Of a DNA stretch of 64,000 nucleotides, positions 1 to 7,159 are shown piece after piece. Positions within the stretch are counted from its first letter, which is position 1; every line of letters begins with the position of its first letter. Source of the stretch: Endozoicomonas sp. ISHI1 (GTDB taxonomy: Bacteria; Pseudomonadota; Gammaproteobacteria; Pseudomonadales; Endozoicomonadaceae); contig NZ_JAGRPU010000002.1 in assembly GCF_024606225.1 (NCBI RefSeq), positions 1 to 64,000 of the forward strand. Direction: 5' to 3'. The translations under genes and the position numbers were made by a program. The notes under the pieces were generated by a model. That model made no database searches. It saw only the letters and a list, made by a program, of their open reading frames with translations, and was not told the origin of the DNA.

Positions 1-183
1 GCAAAGCGTAGTCGCAACTTCGTTACTGAGGCCCATCAATTCAGACACGTCGTAGTAACGAGTTCCGCCTTTGGTCTTTCTGGCAGGAAGCAGCTCACCT
101 GTACTTTCCCATTTTCGTAGTGTTACTGGGTCTGTACCAAGTAAACGAGCTGCCTCACCTATCTTCACTAATCTCTTATCCAT
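1..183 (-). CDS. tnpA: IS607-family TnpA (MerR-like HTH serine recombinase), N-terminus only
   Basis: Reading down from the ATG at 183, the frame stays open to the window edge and encodes about 61 residues. It begins MDKRLVKIGEAARLLGTDP and continues through TLRKWESTGELLP and GGTRYYD. This is the MerR-type DNA-binding head that precedes the serine-recombinase domain in IS607 transposases (family knowledge). The catalytic Ser domain lies outside the window, so activity cannot be judged. The gene starts about 40 bp from the broken end of the HicB gene, which fits the element having inserted there. Confidence 0.8.
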   Translation of the reverse strand, partial: MDKRLVKIGEAARLLGTDPVTLRKWESTGELLPARKTKGGTRYYDVSELMGLSNEVATTLC

Positions 184-230
184 TCTTGAGATTGTATTAG
201 ATAGTTTTAGATTATAATAGATTATTACGA
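1..230 (-). mobile_element. Left part of an IS607-like insertion element
   Basis: This covers the tnpA head and its AT-rich leader (184-230), which should hold the element end and promoter. IS607 elements normally leave no target duplication and lack clear terminal inverted repeats, so the exact end cannot be placed by eye. I put it at about 225-235, where the HicB reading frame stops resembling its family. Confidence 0.5.
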
Positions 231-533
231 ACTGTTTTTAACCCACTGGTTAAGACTTTTGCCTTTGGCTTCAGCAGCAGTGGCAGCAGCAGCGTGAACT
301 TCAGGACTGATCCGTAGCATGAGATTGCCTGAGTATGGCCTTTGAACTGGACGGCCCGTTTTCTCACTGATGGCGATATATTCATCAACTGCCTCATGAA
401 ATGCAGTTTCCAGTTCATCGACGGAAGAGCCATGAAAACCAACAATATCTTTTATGCCAGCAAGATGACCGAGAAAGATGCGATCTTCGTTATCGTACTC
501 AACTTTGGCAATGTAACCTCTGTGTTTCATCAT
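225..533 (-). pseudogene. HicB-family antitoxin, 3' end clipped by the IS607-like element
   Basis: 102 residues. The N-terminal half is the HicB fold (YIAKVEYDNEDRIFLGHLAG, then DIVGFHGSSVDELETAF). The C-terminal half is a ribbon-helix-helix segment (LMLRISPEVHAAA...KGKSLNQWV). Family members continue about 8-12 residues after NQW with a final helix; here the frame ends KNSS and stops right beside the IS607-like element. A matching hicA toxin would normally lie next to it, but none is visible: only 42 bp separate it from a divergent VapB-like gene. It may still fold, but it looks like an orphaned, slightly truncated antitoxin. Confidence 0.7.
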
Positions 534-575
534 ATTCGTGATGTATCACACTAAAAAAGAAAATGGGTTTAAAAC

Positions 576-806
576 ATGAGAACGACAGTGGATCTGGAAC
601 CGGGTTTGCTTGCCCAGCTCAAGGAGCAAGCCGCCAGAGAGCGCACAACCGTGAGCCAGTTGGCAAACCAGCTTATTCGCATGGCTATTGCCACACAGCA
701 GAATAAACCAAGGAATGTGCTTTTCCAGTGGTATGTGGCAAAAAATAGCAAACCTGCCGAAGGTTTTGATCCGTCTGATCGTAGCTATCTTGATGACCTG
801 GTTTAA
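576..806 (+). CDS. VapB/CopG-type ribbon-helix-helix antitoxin
   Basis: 76 residues. It starts MRTTVDLEPGLLAQLKEQA, the beta-strand and first helix of a ribbon-helix-helix DNA-binding antitoxin, followed by TTVSQLANQLIRMAI, the second helix. The C-terminal tail (GFDPSDRSYLDDLV) is of the kind that wraps the toxin in VapBC pairs. Its stop lies 6 bp before an ATG that begins a PIN-domain toxin signature. Because that toxin is broken, this antitoxin now has no partner here. Confidence 0.7.
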   Translation: MRTTVDLEPGLLAQLKEQAARERTTVSQLANQLIRMAIATQQNKPRNVLFQWYVAKNSKPAEGFDPSDRSYLDDLV

Positions 807-812
807 TGCTCG

Positions 813-850
813 ATGAAGCTGATTGATACTAATATTCTTGTCTACGCCAG
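813..850 (+). pseudogene. VapC PIN-domain toxin remnant (first 12-13 codons)
   Basis: The frame begins MKLIDTNILVYA, which is the first strand of a PIN ribonuclease including its first catalytic Asp (the D of IDTN). Immediately afterwards the sequence turns into palindromic repeat DNA, and the frame then encodes repeat-derived peptide (VIPAKAGIQ, SRLRGNDG). The remaining roughly 110 residues and the other acidic residues of a VapC are absent. It is the 5' stub of the toxin gene partnered with the upstream vapB-like gene. Confidence 0.75.
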
Positions 851-1115
851 CATTCCCTTTTCAGATCGCTCCCACGCTCCGGAGGGTTTCGCAAAACTCT
901 GGTTCCCATGCTCCGAGGTCGTCATTCCCGCGAAGGCGGGAATCCAGTGCCAACAGTGGGACTCTACCTTCTCGGTGATGACAAGGCCGAGGGGTAAACG
1001 GGCAGTACGGTTCTGGTGGTTAGTCAGTGTGGATTCCCGCCTTCGCGGGAATGACGGGAGTGAAGCCAAGAATGACGGGAGCGGAACCTGAGTTTTGCGA
1101 CAGCCTCAGAGCATG
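851..1115. repeat. Composite palindromic repeat (REP-like) replacing most of vapC
   Basis: Inner inverted repeats GTCATTCCCGCGAAGGCGGG (from 921) and CCCGCCTTCGCGGGAATGAC (ending at 1055) are about 85 bp apart. Each is also a small hairpin around GCGAAGGC/GCCTTCGC. Outer partial inverted copies also occur: TTTCGCAAAACTC with TTCCCATGCTC near 886-914, and GAGTTTTGCGACAG with GAGCATGGGAAC near 1091-1120. This kind of repeat is scattered through many proteobacterial genomes. It carries no gene. Confidence 0.75.
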
Positions 1116-1416
1116 GGAACGGTGTGCCGTACACACAATCAGAATGATAAGGGATGATTAGCCTGAGTGTGTGGAAGCTATGGGAAAGATGGCGGAGTCG
1201 GTCGTCGGAGGCGGGCTCCAAACCACCTCAAGCGGCTGTCATTAAGAGTGGTGATCGTGAGCGTTGGGGAAAAGGCGAACAATTTGCACCCGCCTCTTCA
1301 ACTGCTATCCTCAAACCTCAAACAAAATTGAAGGCTCAGACCTGCTGGCCGACTTATCCCCAGGGATGGGGGGTATCCCACCAAGCGCCTGGAGCGCGAC
1401 TGGGAGGGAGCGGTTG
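1116..1416. other. Non-coding stretch, no gene recognised
   Basis: About 300 bp between the repeat cassette and the first DUF29 remnant. Short open frames exist on the plus strand, but their translations look like random high-Arg/Trp/Pro sequence and match no family I recognise. It is probably decayed or inserted sequence that replaced the body of an upstream DUF29 copy. Confidence 0.4.
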
Positions 1417-1464
1417 ATGGCTGAAGAATGGTATCCGTTTAATGGAGTGAACATTTATGAGTAA
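1417..1464 (+). pseudogene. 3'-end remnant of an upstream DUF29 gene copy
   Basis: Encodes MAEEWYPFNGVNIYE and a stop. The complete DUF29 gene that follows ends MTEDWYPLNGVNLYE, a near-identical tail. The remnant overlaps the start of the next gene by 8 bp, and its AATGGAG serves as that gene's ribosome binding site. This shows that a tandem array of DUF29 copies once existed here and that the body of this one is gone. Confidence 0.7.
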
Positions 1465-1960
1465 TTTATACGAAACTGATTATCACCAGTGGCTGACTAA
1501 TCAAGTAGCTTTGCTTAGAAATCATAATTTTGACCAACTAGACCTTGAAAATCTGTTGGAGGAGCTGGAGTTGAGTATTAAGCAAGACCTTCGAGAGTTA
1601 GAAAGTTTTTTGGTTAATCTCATACTCCATCTGCTTAAAATGGATTACCAGACAACGGTGTTGAGAGACAGTGTAGCCACTAAACGAGTTATTAAAGGTT
1701 GGGCTGAAAGTGTATTTAATGCAAGGGATGGGATAGTTGAATTAGTGGAAAAAAACCACAGCTTAGCACCAAGAATCGAAGATGTTTTAGAAGATTCTTA
1801 CTTTAAAGCAAAAAAGAAAGCTATAAAAGCTATGAACCTTTATGTTAATGCCAATCAAAGGCTTGATGAAAGTAGCTTCCCAGATACTTGCCCATGGTCT
1901 TACGATCAAATGATGACTGAAGATTGGTATCCGCTGAACGGAGTAAATCTCTATGAGTAA
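1457..1960 (+). CDS. DUF29 family protein
   Basis: 167 residues starting MSNLYETDYHQWLTNQVALL, then LDLENLLEELELSIKQDLRELESFLVNLILHLLK. This is the conserved helical N-terminal signature of DUF29, a family of unknown function common in cyanobacteria and proteobacteria and often found in multicopy. The start has a good GGAG site nine bases upstream, which lies inside the tail of the preceding copy. No signal peptide or membrane segment is visible. This is the only intact member of what was a tandem array. Confidence 0.75.
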   Translation: MSNLYETDYHQWLTNQVALLRNHNFDQLDLENLLEELELSIKQDLRELESFLVNLILHLLKMDYQTTVLRDSVATKRVIKGWAESVFNARDGIVELVEKNHSLAPRIEDVLEDSYFKAKKKAIKAMNLYVNANQRLDESSFPDTCPWSYDQMMTEDWYPLNGVNLYE

Positions 1961-1994
1961 TTTAGCTCGTTCCCACGCTCTGCGTGGGAATGCA
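1953..1994 (+). pseudogene. Third DUF29 start codon cut off by a palindromic repeat
   Basis: The end of the intact DUF29 gene again contains GGAG, then ATGAGTAATTTA, identical to the first four codons of that gene. At 1965 it switches into GCTCGTTCCCACGC-TCT-GCGTGGGAATGCA, a perfect 9-bp hairpin of a common dispersed repeat type. The third copy is therefore only a start site. Confidence 0.65.
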
Positions 1995-2009
1995 TAAATT
2001 GCGCCTGAC

Positions 2010-5000
2010 TCAGAACCCATAGCTAACCCTGGCAATAAACCCATGAGCCTTGTAGCTGTCCATCCAGTCATAGTGATAGCTCAGGGTAAAGGTCAGGTTG
2101 CTGTGGCTTTCCAGGTTAACCGCGGCATCGAACTGGTAACGGTTTTGTTCACGTTTGGCGCCGTTCACCAGGAAAGCGTCGCCACCCTGGGCAAAGTGCG
2201 CGGTCATGGTCACCGGGTCGTCCTTGAAGTCGTGGTAGGCCATCAGGCTGACTTCAGGTTTGACGGTCGTACTGGCTGTGGCGATATCACCCAACAGTTT
2301 CAGGCCGGCTCCCAGTTCCAGTATTTCGTAACTGTCGTTTTTGACCCTGTCAAACCCCAGGATGTCAAACCAACCGGTTCCCCGCTTTTCCCGGTAATCG
2401 TCCGGCTTGATGTTGGCATAGTTGAAGGCTAGCTGAGGTATCCAGCTCCATTCTCCTGACTGGCCCAAGGGGCGTTGACAGCCAGTCAGCAGACCGATAT
2501 CCCATGAGTTGACGTCATATTTGGCCTCGATCTCACTTTTCCCAACGTAGCGCTTACCGTCATTTTCACCCCAGCTATAACCTATACGACCATCGACAAA
2601 CAGTGAGCCTTGCTTAAAGTTGGAGTAGACGCTGAAGGTATGGCCTTCGGCATCGATCCTGCTGGTTGAGCCATGGGTTCCTTTAACATCAGCCTTTGAA
2701 TAGGTATAGGCGACACCTAGCGTCAGTCGTTCATTCAGGTCAGAATCGATACCCAGCGTGAAGCCTTGGGTTTTGGCCTCATAACCGAAATACCCGTCTT
2801 TTTTATCCTGGATAGCATCCATGTTGGCGTACTGCAACCAGAGGTGGTCGGAAGTCACTGTATCACCGGCAGCAATACCGGTGCGAAGGCCAGACTGTCG
2901 TGCGCCAATGGCCGCGCGGGACTGCCTGATTGAAGCGATGGCAGAGCTGATGGAAGCACCGGACAGGTCAGGCGTCATCTGTCCGGCAATTTTGGCGACT
3001 TCGGCAGGGTTGTGATTGACCGCCTTGAGCTGGTCCAGAACCCAGCGGTTTAGTGGGTCACTGTCCCTGGTTGGGCCGGTGGTCAGCTTGTCAGTTGTTT
3101 TTCGATTGATTGCTACGTTAATCGCTTTCAAGGCTGAATCGTTGGCACCGCCGGATCGGGCAAGATCACCCACGAATGTTGCTGTATGGTGGTAGCTGAC
3201 AACGAACAGCTGTCTGGCCGCCAGGCGAAGGGAGTAAGTGTTGTAAGGGCTTGGTGAAGTCGTTAGCAAGGAGGGCATTGCGTTAATGTCGCTGTCGGAT
3301 GATTGCATCAAAATATATTCGGCGCTCTCACTGAAATTCGGTTGATTATTCAGTAAAACAACGGCTTCAGGGCCGATTTCAATTTCGGTGGCTTTGACGT
3401 AAGGCGCTTTTGGGTCAGTCTGCTCATCCAGAGTCACTTCCAGTGTGCCCTCTTGCTTATAAACACCTGTCACTTCCAATGCCGTGTCACGTCCGGACGG
3501 TTGAGCTGCAGAAGATACCTTCGCGTATAAAGTACCGCCTTTGCTAATGTGGACGACGGGGGTGGCCGACACTTTCTGGTTTGAGGTCAGGATCAGTTTG
3601 CCTGAAATGCTCACCGTTGTCATAGTCTCAATCCGCTGACCGCCGAATTGAGCCACCGGACCACTGAAGGTCACGGAGCCCAGCCCGATAATGTCGCCCC
3701 CTACGGTACCGTTCTGAACATCCAGGGTGTCACCTTTACCCACCAGGCTCTGGATGCTGCCAATGGTGCCAACCTTCTGGGTCATGTTAATGGGTGGGCG
3801 GTGACCGGTGTCATCAAACGTCATCTTTGCTATTGTGCCATGGGCGTTTAATGACACGTTCTTGACAGGTACTGCTGACTGAGTGAATTTAAGCGGCAAT
3901 GTTAGCTTATCGCTGGCTACGTCTTTGGTGGTCACCAGGCTGGCTGTACCGCTTTCAGTTACCGTGATGCTTGATGGGTTCTGTATTGAAATAGTTTCCC
4001 ATTGTTTGCCTGTGATCCAGATGTCGTCTATGCCACTGACTGATTCAGTGATTTTGCCGCCGCTGAGAAGCAGACGATCGCCGTTGCCTGGTTGACCTGT
4101 AATGTTGCCGGTGGTGCCATCGAGATGGTTCAGGAAGAGCTGCGGACGTGTGGAGTCTGGTTTTGAGAGGTCAATTCCATGGATTTCACCCCCTTCATTA
4201 TTGATAGCAAAGGCTGACTGATTTAAGGAAGGTCTGGTGAAGTCTACTATCAGCTGACCCGTTTCTTTTTTAGCCGCCATGTCATCGGTGATTCTGGTAA
4301 CGACACCGCCTCTGGCAATGCTGAGAGTGCCAGGGTTATCGATTTTCGTAGAGCCCCATTTATCTCCCCGGATAATCAGGTTATCAAAGCCACTCAGTTC
4401 CTTGACTGTGCCTGAAACCATGACAAGAGTGTCGTTCATTCCAGGGCGTGTTTTTAGAAGGCCAGCATCACCACCGGATTGAACAAAGTGCAGTGAAGGG
4501 CGTTGAGCGTCACCCGAGAAATCCAGACTCCCTAATGTTCCAAAGTTATCCACTTCAACGAAGCCGTTTTCGGTAAAGTCGCTGTTGAATGCCAGATTTA
4601 ACGCGCCACGGCCACTGCTGCCGCTGGAGCTTGCATTGATACTGTTGATCTGCGCACCCTTCTCTATATTGACGTAATTGGGATTCATGACCGGCACTGC
4701 CACTGACCAGGCGTCAGCACTGCCACTGGTTACAGTGATGGTAGAGATAGTATCAACCGCTGTTGTAACTGAACCCGTATTCAATACCAGTGTGTCGTTC
4801 AGGTCAGAACGGCCCTTGACGGTGCCGGTTTCACCCCCTTCCATTAACAGCTGTAGCGGTGGCCGGTAGTTTTTGGAAGATAGGTCAATCGTCTTGATGG
4901 TGCTCTCAGGCAAGCTGTGTACGGTAAGCTGGCGATCCTCCGATGTGGGTTGACTGAACGACAGATAGAGTGATTCAGGACTGGCCGAGGGGCTTTGAGT

Positions 5001-6362
5001 AGAAATTGTATCGATACTGGCGTTTACCGCATTAATGAGCGATGTATCTATAATCCAGCCGTCAGCGAGCCAGTCAGTTCCGCCAATCTCAACGGTGGCA
5101 AAACCGGAAATATTACCCTTTATGGATACTGTCGTATTTTTATCAGAAACATCTTTTTTAGGGGGAGGCGCAATATAAAGAGTATTGTCTTTGCCACCCA
5201 CACTTTCGATGTTTCCTGTGATGGTTCCTCCATGCACAAACAGCGGGGTTTGGCCGGTTTGCTCCATCTTAATGGCAGTCGATCCCCCAACGATGTATCC
5301 GGGTTCGATGACAACGCCATTTGGAAAGTTACCCAAGTAAAGCAATCCGGTACCAGTACCGCTTACGGAACCCTCATGCACTAACTGGCCATTACCTGAG
5401 ATTTTGATGCCAACGGCATTATCCTGGGTAAATATATGACCACTGTTGTTGACTTTCGCTTGTTGGGTGTCTGTGCTCATGGCAACGTTACCGTCGCCAG
5501 TAACGTGGATGGTGCCCTGGTTGGTCGCACTGGAGAAGAAATTGTCCGCAGGGGGGTTACTGGTATTGATGGTGGCCGTCATACCGTAATTGTTTTTGCC
5601 GCTAATGTTGATAGTGCCATCATTGACGATCTCTGCATTCCCCTGGTCCACTCCGGGTTTGCTGATATTTTCATTGCTGGCTTTCATTCCATAGGATGGT
5701 TGGTCGCTTGAGGACTGGCTGGATAGGTTAAGAATGCCGCTGTTGGTACCCAAACCGTTGATAATGAAAAAGCCAATGGCGGGGGCGCTTAAAATATTAA
5801 AGGTGCCATTGACCTCATTTGCGGCAGCGTTCATTTTGCGCGCAGCCTGAAAGGCTATGTGAGAGGGTATGGGTGCAGTTTGTCTCTTGACCCCCTGAAC
5901 AGTGACTGTGCCCTGGTTGCTGATAGTATCGCCGTATTTGGTTAGGGCCATAATGACGTCTGCAGCGTTGCCGGTCTTCTCTCGTGCACTGCTGAGCTGG
6001 CCCTTGTTAATGACTTTATTATTCATGCCTACAGCGCTATCGATCATACGAATCTCAGTCTTCACTTTATCGCCAGCGGGCAATTCGCTCGTCACAGAAC
6101 CTTCGATGTACAAGGTTCCATTCACCATTTTTATGTAGTTTATCGGGCCGGGTTTAGAGGGATCAGCGGGGCCTACGACGACGGTAGTGCCTTTCGGGAT
6201 GGATTCTACTCCCTCGACAATTTTGGTTTTACCGGGGGGCCATTGTTTCGGGTCAAAGCGGCTACCCGTATTATCTCCCAAAGCCCATCCGGAAATCACA
6301 GAAGCGATGACAAACGTTAAAATATGCTTCGGGTAAAAAACATGAGACTTGGGATGACTCAT
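2010..6362 (-). CDS. Type Va autotransporter (large surface/secreted passenger plus beta-barrel)
   Basis: About 1450 residues. I place the start at the ATG at 6362, preceded by GAAGGTG, rather than at an ATG seven codons upstream, because this gives a clean signal peptide (MSHPKSHVFYPKHILTFVIA...GWALG). The passenger (about 30-1160) is rich in G, N, S and T with beta-helix style turns. Four imperfect repeats follow the pattern 'RP-strand, GG/GTxG, L.DTLxxxxG, then a Trp/Gly strand' (for example RPPLQLLMEGGETG, RPSLHFVQSGGDAG, RPQLFLNHLDGTTG). The last 280 or so residues, from HLWLQYANMD, are an autotransporter barrel of alternating strands ending in SYGF with a terminal Phe. The protein should insert in the outer membrane and display the passenger. 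Function of the passenger is unknown; adhesion is the usual guess. Confidence 0.85.
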   Translation of the reverse strand: MSHPKSHVFYPKHILTFVIASVISGWALGDNTGSRFDPKQWPPGKTKIVEGVESIPKGTTVVVGPADPSKPGPINYIKMVNGTLYIEGSVTSELPAGDKVKTEIRMIDSAVGMNNKVINKGQLSSAREKTGNAADVIMALTKYGDTISNQGTVTVQGVKRQTAPIPSHIAFQAARKMNAAANEVNGTFNILSAPAIGFFIINGLGTNSGILNLSSQSSSDQPSYGMKASNENISKPGVDQGNAEIVNDGTINISGKNNYGMTATINTSNPPADNFFSSATNQGTIHVTGDGNVAMSTDTQQAKVNNSGHIFTQDNAVGIKISGNGQLVHEGSVSGTGTGLLYLGNFPNGVVIEPGYIVGGSTAIKMEQTGQTPLFVHGGTITGNIESVGGKDNTLYIAPPPKKDVSDKNTTVSIKGNISGFATVEIGGTDWLADGWIIDTSLINAVNASIDTISTQSPSASPESLYLSFSQPTSEDRQLTVHSLPESTIKTIDLSSKNYRPPLQLLMEGGETGTVKGRSDLNDTLVLNTGSVTTAVDTISTITVTSGSADAWSVAVPVMNPNYVNIEKGAQINSINASSSGSSGRGALNLAFNSDFTENGFVEVDNFGTLGSLDFSGDAQRPSLHFVQSGGDAGLLKTRPGMNDTLVMVSGTVKELSGFDNLIIRGDKWGSTKIDNPGTLSIARGGVVTRITDDMAAKKETGQLIVDFTRPSLNQSAFAINNEGGEIHGIDLSKPDSTRPQLFLNHLDGTTGNITGQPGNGDRLLLSGGKITESVSGIDDIWITGKQWETISIQNPSSITVTESGTASLVTTKDVASDKLTLPLKFTQSAVPVKNVSLNAHGTIAKMTFDDTGHRPPINMTQKVGTIGSIQSLVGKGDTLDVQNGTVGGDIIGLGSVTFSGPVAQFGGQRIETMTTVSISGKLILTSNQKVSATPVVHISKGGTLYAKVSSAAQPSGRDTALEVTGVYKQEGTLEVTLDEQTDPKAPYVKATEIEIGPEAVVLLNNQPNFSESAEYILMQSSDSDINAMPSLLTTSPSPYNTYSLRLAARQLFVVSYHHTATFVGDLARSGGANDSALKAINVAINRKTTDKLTTGPTRDSDPLNRWVLDQLKAVNHNPAEVAKIAGQMTPDLSGASISSAIASIRQSRAAIGARQSGLRTGIAAGDTVTSDHLWLQYANMDAIQDKKDGYFGYEAKTQGFTLGIDSDLNERLTLGVAYTYSKADVKGTHGSTSRIDAEGHTFSVYSNFKQGSLFVDGRIGYSWGENDGKRYVGKSEIEAKYDVNSWDIGLLTGCQRPLGQSGEWSWIPQLAFNYANIKPDDYREKRGTGWFDILGFDRVKNDSYEILELGAGLKLLGDIATASTTVKPEVSLMAYHDFKDDPVTMTAHFAQGGDAFLVNGAKREQNRYQFDAAVNLESHSNLTFTLSYHYDWMDSYKAHGFIARVSYGF

Positions 6363-6748
6363 TGATACACCTTCAAAGATCATAAAAGGCGGCAGACAGG
6401 CTGGAGAAGACTACCGCTGAAAAAAACGGATTCAGCGTTCAAGAAATGACCAAGACTGGACTGGGTGCAGTCTAGTGCAGCTGAGCCTTGATATCCATAC
6501 AGCCCCCCGTTCATCCTGAGCGGAGTTTGGGTGCCATTGATAATCTGGAGCGTTGGAACGAGGGCTGTACGGATATAAAGGCTAGAGGTAGACAAAGAAA
6601 TGTTTTGAAATACCCTTTAATTGTAAAAAAATAAGTCTTTAACCCAAAAAAACGACACAGTTTTAATATTTAAGAACTGGCGTTAAAGTGTCGTACGCTG
6701 TTTAATAGCCAAACTTAAAGTATTGCATTTCTCTGAAAGGGATTGTTT
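6363..6748. other. Intergenic region between divergent genes; promoter region with an inverted repeat
   Basis: About 385 bp between the autotransporter start (minus) and a small plus-strand ORF. It must contain both promoters. I cannot pick convincing -35/-10 pairs; candidate AT-rich DNA lies at 6600-6730. It holds the 100-bp inverted repeat described separately. Confidence 0.4.
6484..6583. repeat. Imperfect inverted repeat, 22-bp arms around a 56-bp spacer
   Basis: The left arm is AGCCTTGATATCCATACAGC plus CC. The right arm, ending at 6583, is GG plus GCTGTACGGATATAAAGGCT. The arms pair with two or three mismatches. The spacer contains GGAGCGTTGGAACGAG, close to a dispersed repeat motif (GGAGCGTGGGAACGAG). 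It may be a degenerate miniature element or an RNA hairpin in the autotransporter leader. Confidence 0.45.
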
Positions 6749-6913
6749 ATGGCTGTCTTTCCGTTTACGACTATTTCCCCGTCTAAGACTATCTTCCCAT
6801 TGGAAAACCCTGTGCAGCTAGCTTTTACCAACAACATTAGTGAGCGGGCGATTCAAAGCCTGTTCATTAAAACTGAAGGTAAAGAGGTTTTTCAATGTCT
6901 GGAAACGTTGTGA
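6749..6913 (+). CDS. Small hypothetical protein (54 residues)
   Basis: ATG at 6749 with AAAGG eight bases upstream. The product runs MAVFPFTTISPSKTIFPLE to KEVFQCLETL. Its last 19 bases overlap the start of the next small ORF in another frame, an arrangement typical of translational coupling. I recognise no family, and no signal peptide or membrane segment is visible. The main support is the ribosome binding site and the overlap, so the call is tentative. Confidence 0.35.
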   Translation: MAVFPFTTISPSKTIFPLENPVQLAFTNNISERAIQSLFIKTEGKEVFQCLETL

Positions 6914-7104
6914 CCAGAGAGGAGTTTGAGGAGCTTAGGGAAGAATTCAAAGACGAGACCATGGATCTTCGGATAAGGTACAACGATATATCCGAATGGC
7001 TTAAAGTCAGGGGAGTGGACGTTGCCGCACAAAGGAGTGCCCTGAATATCCCGACAGCTCAGGGCTTCAGTCTTTACTGGCCAGTTGGTTTAATGTTCGT
7101 TTAG
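6895..7104 (+). CDS. Small hypothetical protein (69 residues)
   Basis: ATG at 6895 preceded by AAAGAGG inside the previous ORF. The first half is strongly charged and probably helical (REEFEELREEFKDETMDLRI). It is followed by ISEWLKVRGVDVAAQRSAL and a hydrophobic end (FSLYWPVGLMFV). Possible coupling to the 54-residue ORF upstream suggests a two-gene unit. No family recognised. Confidence 0.4.
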   Translation: MSGNVVTREEFEELREEFKDETMDLRIRYNDISEWLKVRGVDVAAQRSALNIPTAQGFSLYWPVGLMFV

Positions 7105-7159
7105 CAAAGATAGCAGGTAGGCCCTGAACCCTGAGTTAAAAGGAAACCCGGGGGGCAGA

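Noticed and set aside
851-1091. Continuation of the vapC frame through the repeat (92 codons in total)
   Set aside because: The translation is repeat-derived peptide (VIPAKAGIQ, SRLRGNDG), seen wherever this repeat is read through, not a PIN domain.
1024-1417. Short frames on both strands in the region before the DUF29 gene
   Set aside because: No ribosome binding sites, composition not protein-like, and partly made of repeat sequence.
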